Part shown: positions 1-8,695 of the stretch, one piece after another
How the letters are laid out: each line of letters begins with the position of its first letter
Position numbering within the stretch: the first letter of the stretch is position 1
Assembly (NCBI GenBank): GCA_024276425.1
Contig: JAJRXF010000180.1
Location: 16,265 to 80,264 of the forward strand
Length of the DNA: 64,000 bases
Direction of reading: 5' to 3'
DNA from: Actinomycetes bacterium
Lineage (GTDB): Bacteria > Actinomycetota > Acidimicrobiia > Acidimicrobiales > SZUA-35
Notes under the pieces: model-generated
What the model was told of the DNA's origin: nothing
Seen by the model: only the letters and a program-made list of their open reading frames with translations
Databases searched by the model: none
Translations under genes and position numbers: made by a program

Positions 1-431
1 TGCACCCCCATGTCGCCCAGGAAAAGCGTGATGTTGGCGATCCGGGCCATTTCAAACAAAATGGTGCGAATGTGTTGGGCCCGGGGAGGAGCCTCAATGC
101 CCATGAGTTGCTCACAGGCAAGAATAAACGGGACCTCATTGGCAAAGCTCCCCAGCCAGTCGATCCGATTAATCAGGGCCGTGACCTGAGGGTAGGTGCG
201 AACCTCGGCCAGTTTCTCATAGCCGCGGTGCATATAGCCCATGACTGGATTGGCTTCGACGACCTGCTCACCATCAAGCCGAGCAACGATTCTCAGCGTG
301 CCGTGAGTGGCCGGGTGCTGAGGCCCAATGTTTAGCGTCATTCCCTCGGCCTCAAGCTCGACGTTCACCCGAGCGTCCGCTGCTTGGGCCGCTATGTAGG
401 CAAGTTGTCTGCGATCGCTAATGGCGGTCAT
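1..431 (-). CDS. nuoD: NADH-quinone oxidoreductase subunit D, first copy (partial, runs off left edge)
   Basis: Only the first 143 residues are in the window; the gene continues past base 1. NuoD is the 49 kDa-type subunit of the peripheral arm of complex I and helps form the quinone site. The N-terminal signature NIGPQHPATHGTLR is present, followed by GYMHRGYEKLAE. The ATG (431-429) overlaps the TGA of the preceding nuoC as ATGA, so the two are translationally coupled. It differs clearly from the second NuoD at 18544-19878 (there INMGPAHPSTHG and GYLHTGMEKQAE), so this is a divergent paralogue rather than a recent duplicate. Confidence 0.93.
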   Translation of the reverse strand, partial: MTAISDRRQLAYIAAQAADARVNVELEAEGMTLNIGPQHPATHGTLRIVARLDGEQVVEANPVMGYMHRGYEKLAEVRTYPQVTALINRIDWLGSFANEVPFILACEQLMGIEAPPRAQHIRTILFEMARIANITLFLGDMGV

Positions 432-1162
432 GAGGGTACGTCTTGTGGATTCTCAGTGGAGGCGGATGGTGAAAGTTTGGGCTCAGCCGTCGGTGGCTCT
501 ACAGCTTCAGGCATTGGTTCAACGTCAACGATGCCAGGCCAAGGTTTTACTATGCGAGACAACAGTGGAAAATCCTTCCGGAGAGGATGTCCCTCAAAAG
601 CGCTAGGGAGGTACAGGGCGGTGAGACCAGGGTGTCCGGCGAAGTGAACTCCAAACATTTCGGCCGCTTCTCGCTCGTGCCAGTTGGCTCCGGGATACTC
701 CTTGACCCAAGTGCCAACGCTCAGGGTGTCCTCGGGGAAGTCGGCCTTGACCGTTAGTCCCAGATTGGTGGTCAGACTATGGACCCGAGCGAGAACCTGG
801 AAGCGAGTTGAGCCCCCGCCATAACCTGTCCCCAGCGTTTGGTCTGCTTCTTCGATTGACTCCCCGGCTGCTTGAGCCAGTGACACCTCGACCGCTGAAT
901 CATTCGAGCGGCCATAGGGGGAAGGCAACCAGTCGATCACGGACAAGAAGTTGAAGAACCGGAACTGCTGATGGTTTTGTAGGTACTCAGCGGTGGCCCC
1001 CCACGATTCGCTGCTAACCCGGATCCACAGATCTTTTCCTGGCAGAAGATGCGATCCGACTAAGTCGTGGCCAAGATCAGCCGCAATCGCCTCAAGAAGG
1101 GCAGACCTGGCCTCATCGACCACAGGCTCCTCCGTGGTCGTCTCATCTGAGGAGTCGGCCAT
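428..1162 (-). CDS. nuoC: NADH-quinone oxidoreductase subunit C, first copy
   Basis: A 244-residue protein of the complex I 30 kDa family (peripheral arm). The family signature is clear around residues 160-200: NWHEREAAEMFGV, then HPLRKDFPL. The N-terminal 30 residues are acidic and low-complexity, and a Pro/Glu-rich tail of about 30 residues follows the domain; neither is part of the usual fold. The start overlaps the end of nuoB as TAATG and the stop overlaps nuoD as ATGA. It is longer than the second NuoC at 19875-20432 (185 residues), which lacks the long tail. Confidence 0.94.
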   Translation of the reverse strand: MADSSDETTTEEPVVDEARSALLEAIAADLGHDLVGSHLLPGKDLWIRVSSESWGATAEYLQNHQQFRFFNFLSVIDWLPSPYGRSNDSAVEVSLAQAAGESIEEADQTLGTGYGGGSTRFQVLARVHSLTTNLGLTVKADFPEDTLSVGTWVKEYPGANWHEREAAEMFGVHFAGHPGLTALYLPSAFEGHPLRKDFPLLSRIVKPWPGIVDVEPMPEAVEPPTAEPKLSPSASTENPQDVPS

Positions 1163-1671
1163 TAGTCGACCACCCCAACCGCGAGGGGATCACGTTTCCA
1201 CTTCTGGGCCATGTCCTCATTCTGGATGATCTCTTGAAGAAGCACGATTCCCTCGAGCAGCGCCTCAGGCCTGGGTGGACAGCCAGGAACATACACGTCG
1301 ACGGGAATGATCTGGTCAACCCCCTTAGTCACCGAGTAACTATCCCAATATGGCCCACCGCAGTTGGCGCATGAACCCATAGAGATTACGTATTTTGGTT
1401 CGGGCATCTGCTCGTACAAACGGCGGATGGCTGGGGCCATCTTGTCAGTAACAGTTCCCGAGATGACAACAAGGTCGGCCTGGCGTGGACTGGCCGGGAG
1501 GGGGATGACGCCGAGCCGCATGACGTCGTAGCGAGGCGAGCCAAAAGCAGCACCCATCTCGATGGCACAGCAAGCAAGACCCCACTGGTACACCCAGAGT
1601 GAGTATTTGCGACTGGTATTCAGGATTGCTGTCAGGGGCTTGGGAAGCTTGCCTGATTCGACCAGACCCAT
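1162..1671 (-). CDS. nuoB: NADH-quinone oxidoreductase subunit B, first copy
   Basis: A 169-residue complex I subunit that carries iron-sulfur cluster N2, the last electron carrier before quinone. The four expected cysteines are visible: the tandem pair C34-C35 in [10 protein letters not shown]101 in GSCANCGG and C131 in [16 protein letters not shown] Shine-Dalgarno-like sequence lies about 9 bases before the ATG. A gap of 112 bases separates it from nuoA upstream, the only loose spacing in this set. The paralogue at 20429-21016 reads [10 protein letters not shown] where this one reads [10 protein letters not shown], so the two copies belong to different NuoB types. Confidence 0.95.
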   Translation of the reverse strand: MGLVESGKLPKPLTAILNTSRKYSLWVYQWGLACCAIEMGAAFGSPRYDVMRLGVIPLPASPRQADLVVISGTVTDKMAPAIRRLYEQMPEPKYVISMGSCANCGGPYWDSYSVTKGVDQIIPVDVYVPGCPPRPEALLEGIVLLQEIIQNEDMAQKWKRDPLAVGVVD

Positions 1672-1783
1672 CGGGGCGCCTCTCTACCTACGATCTCGGA
1701 ACGGAATACAACACCGAACCAATGATTGACCTTGCTTCGGAACTGCGAAATAAACGGGGTGAAACGAACGGCGAACGTGCTGC

Positions 1784-2203
1784 CTATACCCAGCGGAGTA
1801 CACCCTTGCGCCAGGCGTACGCCAGACCAAGGGCAAGAATAAAAATGAAGATGACCATCTCCACCAAACCAAAGACACCGAACTGCTCAAGTCCGACAGC
1901 CCACGGGAAGATGAAAACTGCTTCAACATCAAACATGACAAATAGCAGAGCAAAAATGTAGTAGCGGATCTGGCTTTGGGACCAGCCATCCCCGACGGGG
2001 TCAACGCCGCTTTCATAGTTCTCGATCTTGGCTGCAGTTGGGCGATCTGGTCGGAAAACACGAGCCAGCCCAATGAAGGTAGCGACGGTAGCGAATGCGA
2101 GCACACCAAAGAGACCAACTATGAGATACTCACGAAGAAAGTTCGAGTAGTCAGACACGGCACGAGATGCTATCTCGCCCAGAGCCCCCGAACCAAGGTT
2201 CAT
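1784..2203 (-). CDS. nuoA: NADH-quinone oxidoreductase subunit A, first copy
   Basis: A 139-residue membrane subunit of complex I. Three transmembrane helices are predicted at about residues 24-48, 80-104 and 110-131. The family signatures NYESGVDP (62-69) and FDVEAVFIFPWA (91-102) are intact. The start is taken at the ATG at 2203-2201, which overlaps the TGA of glgB as ATGA; a longer frame to 2287 would run 85 bases into glgB and adds only basic, non-homologous residues. The glgB coupling is unusual for a complex I gene. Confidence 0.92.
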   Translation of the reverse strand: MNLGSGALGEIASRAVSDYSNFLREYLIVGLFGVLAFATVATFIGLARVFRPDRPTAAKIENYESGVDPVGDGWSQSQIRYYIFALLFVMFDVEAVFIFPWAVGLEQFGVFGLVEMVIFIFILALGLAYAWRKGVLRWV

Positions 2204-4197
2204 GCCACAAACTCTTCCCCGGCTCGATTTTGTCCGCTGGATTGAGACCTTTTTGCGCCGCTTGGGTCTGGGTTGCCGACGGGGCAAAGTACCAACGCAC
2301 CAAGTGGCGCCAAGTCCAAGGACAGCGCCTGCTCGCGGCCGTGGGCTCCGGGCTTTTTGGTCTCAACCCACCGCTCCCCATCAAGCAGTTGGCCTTGACT
2401 CTGGCTCGACCCGGAACCGCCAAAGTCGAGATCGTTCGAGTCAAGTAGGATCTGCCAACCTCCAGGCAGCGGCACACCAATTCGGTAGTCGGCTCGAGGA
2501 ACCGGCGTCATGTTGAGCACACATAACACCGGCTTGGCTCCCGTCGAGATGTCCCCATGACGCAGCCAAGCCAAAACCGAGTTCTCCCCATCATCCATGA
2601 TTACCCATTCAAAACCAGCAGAATCGTTGTCTAACTGATGAAGGGCTGGCGTGGAGCGGTAGAGGGAGTTGAGGGCACCAACAAAGGTTGCAATGCCGCT
2701 GTTGGCTGGCTCCGATGCCTCGCTCCAGGCCAACTCCTGGTCATGATCCCATTCGGCATCCATGGCAAACTCTTGCCCCATGAACAGGAGTTTCTTACCC
2801 GGACTCAGCCACTGATTGGCATAAAGAAGACGGATATTGGCCAGCCGTTGCCATTGGTCGCCGGGCAACTTGGCCACAATTGACCCCTTGCCATGAACGA
2901 CCTCGTCGTGGGAGAGCGGCAGCACATAGTGTTCGCTAAAGGCGTAGAGCGAACGGAACGTGATCTCGTCGTGGTGATAGCGACGATGGGCACTGTCGCG
3001 ACTGAAATAAGCCAACGTGTCATGCATCCAACCCATGTCCCACTTGTAATGAAAGCCAAGCCCACCTTCGCTCGTCGGTCTGGTGACGCCAGGGAAAGCG
3101 GTTGACTCCTCGGCGATGGTGATCACATCGTGGTGATTCTTTCCGATCGTGGCGTTGAGTTGTTGTAGAAACTCGATGGCCTCAAGGTTCTCCCGACCCC
3201 CATACATGTTGGGAACCCACTCCCCTTCCTCACGGGAGTAGTCGCGGTACAACATCGAGGCCACTGCATCAACCCGTATCCCATCAATGTGATATTGCTC
3301 GATCCATGACATTGCACTAGAGACCAGAAACGACCGAACCTCATGTCGCCCATAGTTGAAGATATGGCTCTTCCAATCAGGGTGCCAGCCCTCCTTTGGG
3401 TCTCCGTGCTCGTAGAGGTGGGTGCCATCGAAGTTGCCCAAAGCGAAGTCGTCAGAGGGAAAGTGAGAGGGCACCCAATCGAGAACGATGCCGATCCCCC
3501 GCTGGTGGAGCCGGTCAACAAAGGCCATGAACTCGGTTGGAAGCCCATGACGGGCAGTCGGGGCAAAGTAGGACGTTGTCTGGTATCCCCACGATCCGTA
3601 GAAGGGGTATTCCATGATCGGCAACAACTCGACATGGGTAAAGCCGTGTTCGTCAAGATAGTCACAGAGCGGATCGGCCAGGCCTATCCAGCGATAACTC
3701 TCGTGGGCCCCGACATGGCGCCACGAACCAACATGCATTTCATAGATGGAGATGGCTTTGTCGTGACGCTGAACCTGAGCCCGCTCCGCCAGCCACTTTT
3801 GGTCATGCCATTCATAGCTCAGATCGGTCACAACCGACGCAGTAGCCGGGGGGAGCTCGGTAGCAAAAGCCAGCGGGTCAGATCTCTCTACTTCATCACC
3901 GCCTTTGGTCAGAATGCGGAACTTATAGCGATCACCAATTCCGGCCTGTGACACGACCCCGGACCAAATCCCCGAGTCACCCTGAGGGCTCAACGCTGAG
4001 GAGGCCTCCGCACTCCAGCCGTTAAAGTCTCCAACGACCCAGACGCTGATTGCAGACGGAGCCCAGACCGAGAATCGACGGCCGGGGTTCGCCCAACCAT
4101 CGAGTGGTTGGGCGCCCAGAACCCGATGCAGCCCGGCGTGAGCTCCTTCGCCAAATAGCCATCGGTCCTCATCGGAGATCAACTCACAATCCTGCAT
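2200..4197 (-). CDS. glgB: 1,4-alpha-glucan branching enzyme
   Basis: GlgB forms alpha-1,6 branches in glycogen. It has an N-terminal CBM48 domain (about 40-125), the GH13 TIM barrel and an all-beta C-terminal domain. Catalytic residues are visible: nucleophile D310 in GIRVDAVAS, acid/base E363 in IAEES and transition-state D431 in PLSHDEVVHG. The length (665 residues) is normal. The ATG at 4197 is preferred; the frame also opens with a TTG at 4260, but that would overlap the start of the divergent dusB by 21 bases. The last bases overlap nuoA as ATGA. No other glycogen gene is nearby, so its coupling to a complex I set is notable. Confidence 0.93.
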   Translation of the reverse strand: MQDCELISDEDRWLFGEGAHAGLHRVLGAQPLDGWANPGRRFSVWAPSAISVWVVGDFNGWSAEASSALSPQGDSGIWSGVVSQAGIGDRYKFRILTKGGDEVERSDPLAFATELPPATASVVTDLSYEWHDQKWLAERAQVQRHDKAISIYEMHVGSWRHVGAHESYRWIGLADPLCDYLDEHGFTHVELLPIMEYPFYGSWGYQTTSYFAPTARHGLPTEFMAFVDRLHQRGIGIVLDWVPSHFPSDDFALGNFDGTHLYEHGDPKEGWHPDWKSHIFNYGRHEVRSFLVSSAMSWIEQYHIDGIRVDAVASMLYRDYSREEGEWVPNMYGGRENLEAIEFLQQLNATIGKNHHDVITIAEESTAFPGVTRPTSEGGLGFHYKWDMGWMHDTLAYFSRDSAHRRYHHDEITFRSLYAFSEHYVLPLSHDEVVHGKGSIVAKLPGDQWQRLANIRLLYANQWLSPGKKLLFMGQEFAMDAEWDHDQELAWSEASEPANSGIATFVGALNSLYRSTPALHQLDNDSAGFEWVIMDDGENSVLAWLRHGDISTGAKPVLCVLNMTPVPRADYRIGVPLPGGWQILLDSNDLDFGGSGSSQSQGQLLDGERWVETKKPGAHGREQALSLDLAPLGALVLCPVGNPDPSGAKRSQSSGQNRAGEEFVA

Positions 4198-4239
4198 TGG
4201 GGCCAAGGCTACGTCAGTGATTCGTGGCAAACTCCCTGG

Positions 4240-5376
4240 GTGCAAATTGGTTCGCTTCAACTCGCAACGCCGGTCATTCTGGCACCGATGGCTGGGGTGA
4301 CCAATGCGCCGTTTCGGCGACTTTGCCGCCGGTTTGCCCAGCAGGGGCCTGCAACCCCGGGTGAGGCCAGTTTGTTCGTCAACGAGATGGTTTCAGCCCG
4401 AGCACTGGTCGAAGGGAACCACAAGACCGACCGGTTGGCCAGCTTCGATCCGGATGAATCACCACGAAGCCTCCAGCTCGCAGGAGTCGAGCCGAAATAC
4501 GTGGGGGAGGCCGTAAGCCGGCTGGTGTCTGAAGGCCGGATCGACCATCTGGATCTCAACTTCGGCTGTCCCGTTCGTAAAGTCACAAAGAACGGGGGCG
4601 GAGGCGCTCTTCCCTACAAACGAAAGCTGTTTGCCGCCATCATCCACGCTGCCGTTAGCAATGCTGGCCAGATTCCCGTCACCGTCAAGATGCGGGTTGG
4701 AATTGATGATGCTCACCCGACCTACCTTGAGGCTGGCCGGATAGCGGCGGACCTGGGAGTTTGCGCGTTGGCCTTGCACGGGCGGACTGTGGCCCAGCTT
4801 TATAGCGGACAGGCCGACTGGACGACGATTGGACGGCTTAAGGAAGCAGTGCCGGAGATTCCGGTCCTCGGCAATGGTGATATTTGGGAGGCTGGGGACG
4901 CGTTAGCAATGATGAATGAAACCGGTTGTGACGGGGTCGTGATTGGTCGAGGTTGTCTTGGGCGACCGTGGCTCTTTGCCGAGCTTGCAGCCGCCCTTGC
5001 GGGCCAGCCGGTCCCCGAACCACCAACAGTGTCCGAGATCGTTCCCGTCATGACCGAGCATGCTGCCTCCCTCCAGGAGTGGTTTGGAACCGACCGCGGA
5101 ATTCGAGAATTCCGAAAGCACACCGGCTGGTACCTAAAGGGGTACCCCGTCGGGGGAAAGACTCGGGGCCTGCTCGCGAACGTTGCCAGCATGGACGAAC
5201 TCGAATGGATCCTCGGAAAGATCGCCGATGCGCCACTTCCACCAGAGAACCGTCGTGTCGCTCGCGGTCACACTCGCGGACCTCAAAACGTTTCCCTCCC
5301 CCAAGGGTGGTTGGACGACCCCGACGACGACGCGCTGGCTAGTCCCGAGGGAGATTCTGCCGCATCTGGGGGCTAG
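4240..5376 (+). CDS. dusB: tRNA-dihydrouridine synthase, DusB-like
   Basis: A flavoenzyme that reduces uridines in tRNA D-loops using NADPH. The 378-residue protein opens with LATPVILAPMAGVTN, binding FMN at the start of a TIM barrel. The catalytic cysteine is C110 in LNFGCPVRKV, followed by a GGGGALP loop. FMN phosphate-binding motifs GNGDIW and GVVIGRGCLGRPW are also present. The start is a GTG at 4240. It is divergent from glgB and converges on nuoN; the stop codons of both genes lie inside the palindrome GCTAGC at 5372-5377. Confidence 0.94.
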   Translation: MQIGSLQLATPVILAPMAGVTNAPFRRLCRRFAQQGPATPGEASLFVNEMVSARALVEGNHKTDRLASFDPDESPRSLQLAGVEPKYVGEAVSRLVSEGRIDHLDLNFGCPVRKVTKNGGGGALPYKRKLFAAIIHAAVSNAGQIPVTVKMRVGIDDAHPTYLEAGRIAADLGVCALALHGRTVAQLYSGQADWTTIGRLKEAVPEIPVLGNGDIWEAGDALAMMNETGCDGVVIGRGCLGRPWLFAELAAALAGQPVPEPPTVSEIVPVMTEHAASLQEWFGTDRGIREFRKHTGWYLKGYPVGGKTRGLLANVASMDELEWILGKIADAPLPPENRRVARGHTRGPQNVSLPQGWLDDPDDDALASPEGDSAASGG

Positions 5377-6995
5377 CGAACAAGGGCAAGAGCGGCTTCG
5401 GCCAGGGCACCAGAACCAATATCAGGGAAGATCCCAAGAACCAGAGTTACAACCGCAGCGAGAAGCACAACCGCCAACGTTGCCGGTGGAACCTCCAACG
5501 CCCGCACCTCCACTAGGGCCAACGTCTCATCCGCAGAGTCAGCCATTTCAGTGCTAGGCGACTCCTGAACATCGAGGAACATAGCAACGACGACCCTCAA
5601 GTACAGGTATGCCCCAACCGCGGCTCCAAGCATGGCCACGCCAGCCAGGATGTAGGCCTCGGTCCGCTCAACCTGAGCCGCCGCAGCAATGACCCGAAAC
5701 TTGGCAAAAAACCCGGCCGTGAAGGGGGCACCAACTTGTCCAAAAAGCAAAACCGTGAATGCCATCGCAAGAAGTGGCTCCCGTTTGGCCAATCCTCGGT
5801 ACGCCTCAATGCTGTGGTTTCCGTCTCCCTTCTTACCCACGATAGAAATCACTGCGAAGGTACCAATGGACATGAAGGTGTAAGCCAAGAGATAAAAAAG
5901 AACCGCTCTTTTCCCTGTGTCGCCGATGGCGACTGGGCTGGCTGCGGCATACAGCCCCACCAACATGAACCCGGCGTGAGCAATCGAAGAAAAGGCCATC
6001 GTACGCTTGATGTTGGTCTGGACAATGGCCAAGAAAGAACCAAACAGAATCGTGAAACCGGCCATAAACAAGACCAGGACTCGCCAATCCGAAGCGAAGG
6101 TGCCACCGAATCCCACCAGGAAAACCCGCATCATTCCACCGAAGGCCGCTACCTTGACCGCCGAGGTCATGAAGCCGACGATCGGGGTCGGTGATCCCTG
6201 GTAGACATCCGGAGTCCAGATGTGAAGAGGGAAGGCGGAGACCTTAAAGCCAAAGCCAATCAACATCAGAGCGATACCGACCATGACCAGAGAAGAATCG
6301 ACCGCCGGAGATAACCCGGCCGCATTCCTTCCCGTCATTGAGCCCGCGACTCCGGTCAGGGTGGTCGAACCAGTGGCCCCATAGACCATGGCAATGCCGT
6401 ACAAGAAAATGGCTGACGACAAGGCCCCAAGAATGAAGTATTTGAACCCTGCTTCCTGAGATTCGGAGCGACGTAGATGAAGGGCAGCCAGAACATACAC
6501 AGCGATCGACAAAATCTCCAGGCCAAGGAAGGTAACAATGAGATCCTCGGCCGAAGCCAGAATGACTCCGCCACTAGCCGATATCAGGAGCAGGGCGTAC
6601 CACTCGGGAGACTCAAACCCCTCCCGTTCCAGATAGCCATCCAGCATGACCGCCACCAATATCACGGCCACAGATATCAAGCCGCTTACCCAAAGGGTGA
6701 AATGGTCAACCACCAAGGCCGAACTAACCAGGTCAACTGCAGGCCGACCCCCCTGCCCCGCGACAGGGTCGACAAGACCATCAAGCCGGGCTGCAATGAA
6801 GGGAAGAAAAGCCAGGGCTAGAACGCCAGTAGCTACGGTAAACAGGGCTGAGATGTGACGCCCTCGCATGACCGGGGCAACCGAGGTCAGAGTGATCAAC
6901 AGGACGCCGCCTAGGGCGAGGATAAGAATGGGTGCCAGATAGAACCATTGGATTTCTGGAGTCGATACTGGCACTTGGGCGAAGAGCGACATCAT
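5373..6995 (-). CDS. nuoN: NADH-quinone oxidoreductase subunit N
   Basis: A 540-residue antiporter-like, proton-pumping subunit of the complex I membrane arm. It has about 14 predicted transmembrane helices. The conserved HIWTPDVYQGSPTP segment (key lysines lie on either side) and the SSIAHAGFMLVG motif identify the NuoL/M/N superfamily and subunit N in particular. The ATG overlaps the nuoM stop as ATGA. It is the last gene of the block, with no hairpin terminator before the convergent dusB. Confidence 0.95.
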   Translation of the reverse strand: MMSLFAQVPVSTPEIQWFYLAPILILALGGVLLITLTSVAPVMRGRHISALFTVATGVLALAFLPFIAARLDGLVDPVAGQGGRPAVDLVSSALVVDHFTLWVSGLISVAVILVAVMLDGYLEREGFESPEWYALLLISASGGVILASAEDLIVTFLGLEILSIAVYVLAALHLRRSESQEAGFKYFILGALSSAIFLYGIAMVYGATGSTTLTGVAGSMTGRNAAGLSPAVDSSLVMVGIALMLIGFGFKVSAFPLHIWTPDVYQGSPTPIVGFMTSAVKVAAFGGMMRVFLVGFGGTFASDWRVLVLFMAGFTILFGSFLAIVQTNIKRTMAFSSIAHAGFMLVGLYAAASPVAIGDTGKRAVLFYLLAYTFMSIGTFAVISIVGKKGDGNHSIEAYRGLAKREPLLAMAFTVLLFGQVGAPFTAGFFAKFRVIAAAAQVERTEAYILAGVAMLGAAVGAYLYLRVVVAMFLDVQESPSTEMADSADETLALVEVRALEVPPATLAVVLLAAVVTLVLGIFPDIGSGALAEAALALVR

Positions 6996-8695
6996 TTGGT
7001 TGTCTCGCCTTCTGCCAGGGAAGCCTCACGGCCCTCTTCATCGACTGAATCTTCCACTTCGCCCTCCTCCCTGGCGGCCTTTTTCTCGGCCTCCTCCAAG
7101 GCTTCGGTGAGGGTGACTGCATCGCTGGGTCGCTCGGGTACTTGCACAGGCCCTGGCTCGATGAAACCGTCAACATTGGCCTCGACGTGGGCTACCAGTC
7201 GTTCGATCGACGGCTCGATTCGTTCCAACATTGGTTTTGGGTATACCCCCATGAATACGATCAGAACGAGTAGTGGGAGCAGAACAAGTCCCTCAGAGGC
7301 CTTCAGTTCCGGCATATCGATATTGTCGCCAGTTGGGGTGCCATGGAAGACCCGCTGATAGGCCCAAAGAAGGTACAGGGCAGCAAGAATGACTCCAAGC
7401 ACAGCAAAAACGGTCCACCAGCGTGCCGCCTGGAAGCCACCGAGCAAAATCAGGAACTCACCGGTGAAACCATTGAGGCCAGGCAAGCCAATACTCGACA
7501 GCATCACCAGGGTGAACGCCGCGGCAAAGATGGGCGCAGGCTTCTGAAGACCACCAAGTTCCGCAATTTGTCGAGTGTGTCGTCGCTCATAGACCCAGCC
7601 CACCATGATGAACAACGCGCCGGTCGAAACGCCGTGCGCCACCATCTGGAATACCGATCCAGTAAGTCCCTGGGTGTTGAGCGTGAAGATGCCAAGAACA
7701 ATAAATCCGAGGTGAGCAACCGAAGAATAGGCAACGAGGCGCTTGAGATCTTTCTGCATGGTTGCCACCACGGCGGCATACAGAATGCCGACCACTCCGA
7801 GGGTCAAGAAGATCCAAGCAAGGTCATAGGCCGCTTGGGGGAAAAGATAGACGCCGAAACGGATATAGCCATAGGTGCCCAACTTCAGCATGACACCAGC
7901 CAGGATGACCGAACCAGCAGTTGGTGCCTCGGTGTGAGCATCTGGCAACCAGGTGTGGAGGGGAAAGATGGGGACCTTCACCGCAAAGGCTAAGGCGAAA
8001 GTTAAGAAAATTAGCCGTTGAGCGGTTGTCCCCAGGGCCTGGGCCTCAGCCAATTGGGTGACGTCAAAGGTGAGCGCATTGCCAGTTCGTGAGGCCGTTA
8101 GGAAGGCAAGGCTGACAATGCCAACCAGCATCAGAGCCGAACCCGCCATGGTGTAGATAAAGAACTTGAGGGCAGCATAAATTCGGCGACCGTGACCCCA
8201 GCCCCCAATCAAGAAATACATGGGGATCAGGACAACCTCGAAGAAGACAAAGAACAACAAAAGATCCAGAGCCATAAAGACACCCATAGATCCGGCCATG
8301 AGGACCATGATCCACGCGTGGTATGCCTTGGAGTCGTGTTGGGGTACCGCGGCAAGAATGGCTATCGGAAAAAGGATCCCGGTGAGAACAATCATGAACA
8401 ACGAAATGCCGTCGACGGCAAAATGCCAGTTCAGGCCCATGCTTGTGAGCCAGGGCTCATTCACGACGAACTGGAAGCCAGCCTCAGTCTTGTCGAATGC
8501 AGCCATCATCCAGACGGCCATCGCTCCGGTAATAGTCGAACCGGCAAGGGCAACCAGTCGGACCTCGGACTGGCGATGAGATGGAACGAGCAGGATTGCC
8601 ACCGCGCTAAGCAATGGCGTGATAATGAGAGCGGGCAGAATGGGAAAAGCCGTTTGTGCGGCCAGAACCGAACTTTGGGCTAGAGCAGGGATCAT
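6992..8695 (-). CDS. nuoM: NADH-quinone oxidoreductase subunit M
   Basis: A 567-residue antiporter-like subunit of the complex I membrane arm. NuoM-specific motifs are present: HTWLPDAHTEAPTAGSV, SSVAHLGFIVLG and GLPGLNGFTGEF. The start is the ATG at 8695-8693, overlapping the nuoL stop as TGATG; the frame is open to 8722 but that extension lies inside nuoL. Beyond the last helix there is a hydrophilic, highly acidic tail of roughly 50 residues rich in Glu and Ala, which is not typical of NuoM and would sit on one face of the membrane. Confidence 0.94.
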   Translation of the reverse strand: MIPALAQSSVLAAQTAFPILPALIITPLLSAVAILLVPSHRQSEVRLVALAGSTITGAMAVWMMAAFDKTEAGFQFVVNEPWLTSMGLNWHFAVDGISLFMIVLTGILFPIAILAAVPQHDSKAYHAWIMVLMAGSMGVFMALDLLLFFVFFEVVLIPMYFLIGGWGHGRRIYAALKFFIYTMAGSALMLVGIVSLAFLTASRTGNALTFDVTQLAEAQALGTTAQRLIFLTFALAFAVKVPIFPLHTWLPDAHTEAPTAGSVILAGVMLKLGTYGYIRFGVYLFPQAAYDLAWIFLTLGVVGILYAAVVATMQKDLKRLVAYSSVAHLGFIVLGIFTLNTQGLTGSVFQMVAHGVSTGALFIMVGWVYERRHTRQIAELGGLQKPAPIFAAAFTLVMLSSIGLPGLNGFTGEFLILLGGFQAARWWTVFAVLGVILAALYLLWAYQRVFHGTPTGDNIDMPELKASEGLVLLPLLVLIVFMGVYPKPMLERIEPSIERLVAHVEANVDGFIEPGPVQVPERPSDAVTLTEALEEAEKKAAREEGEVEDSVDEEGREASLAEGETTK

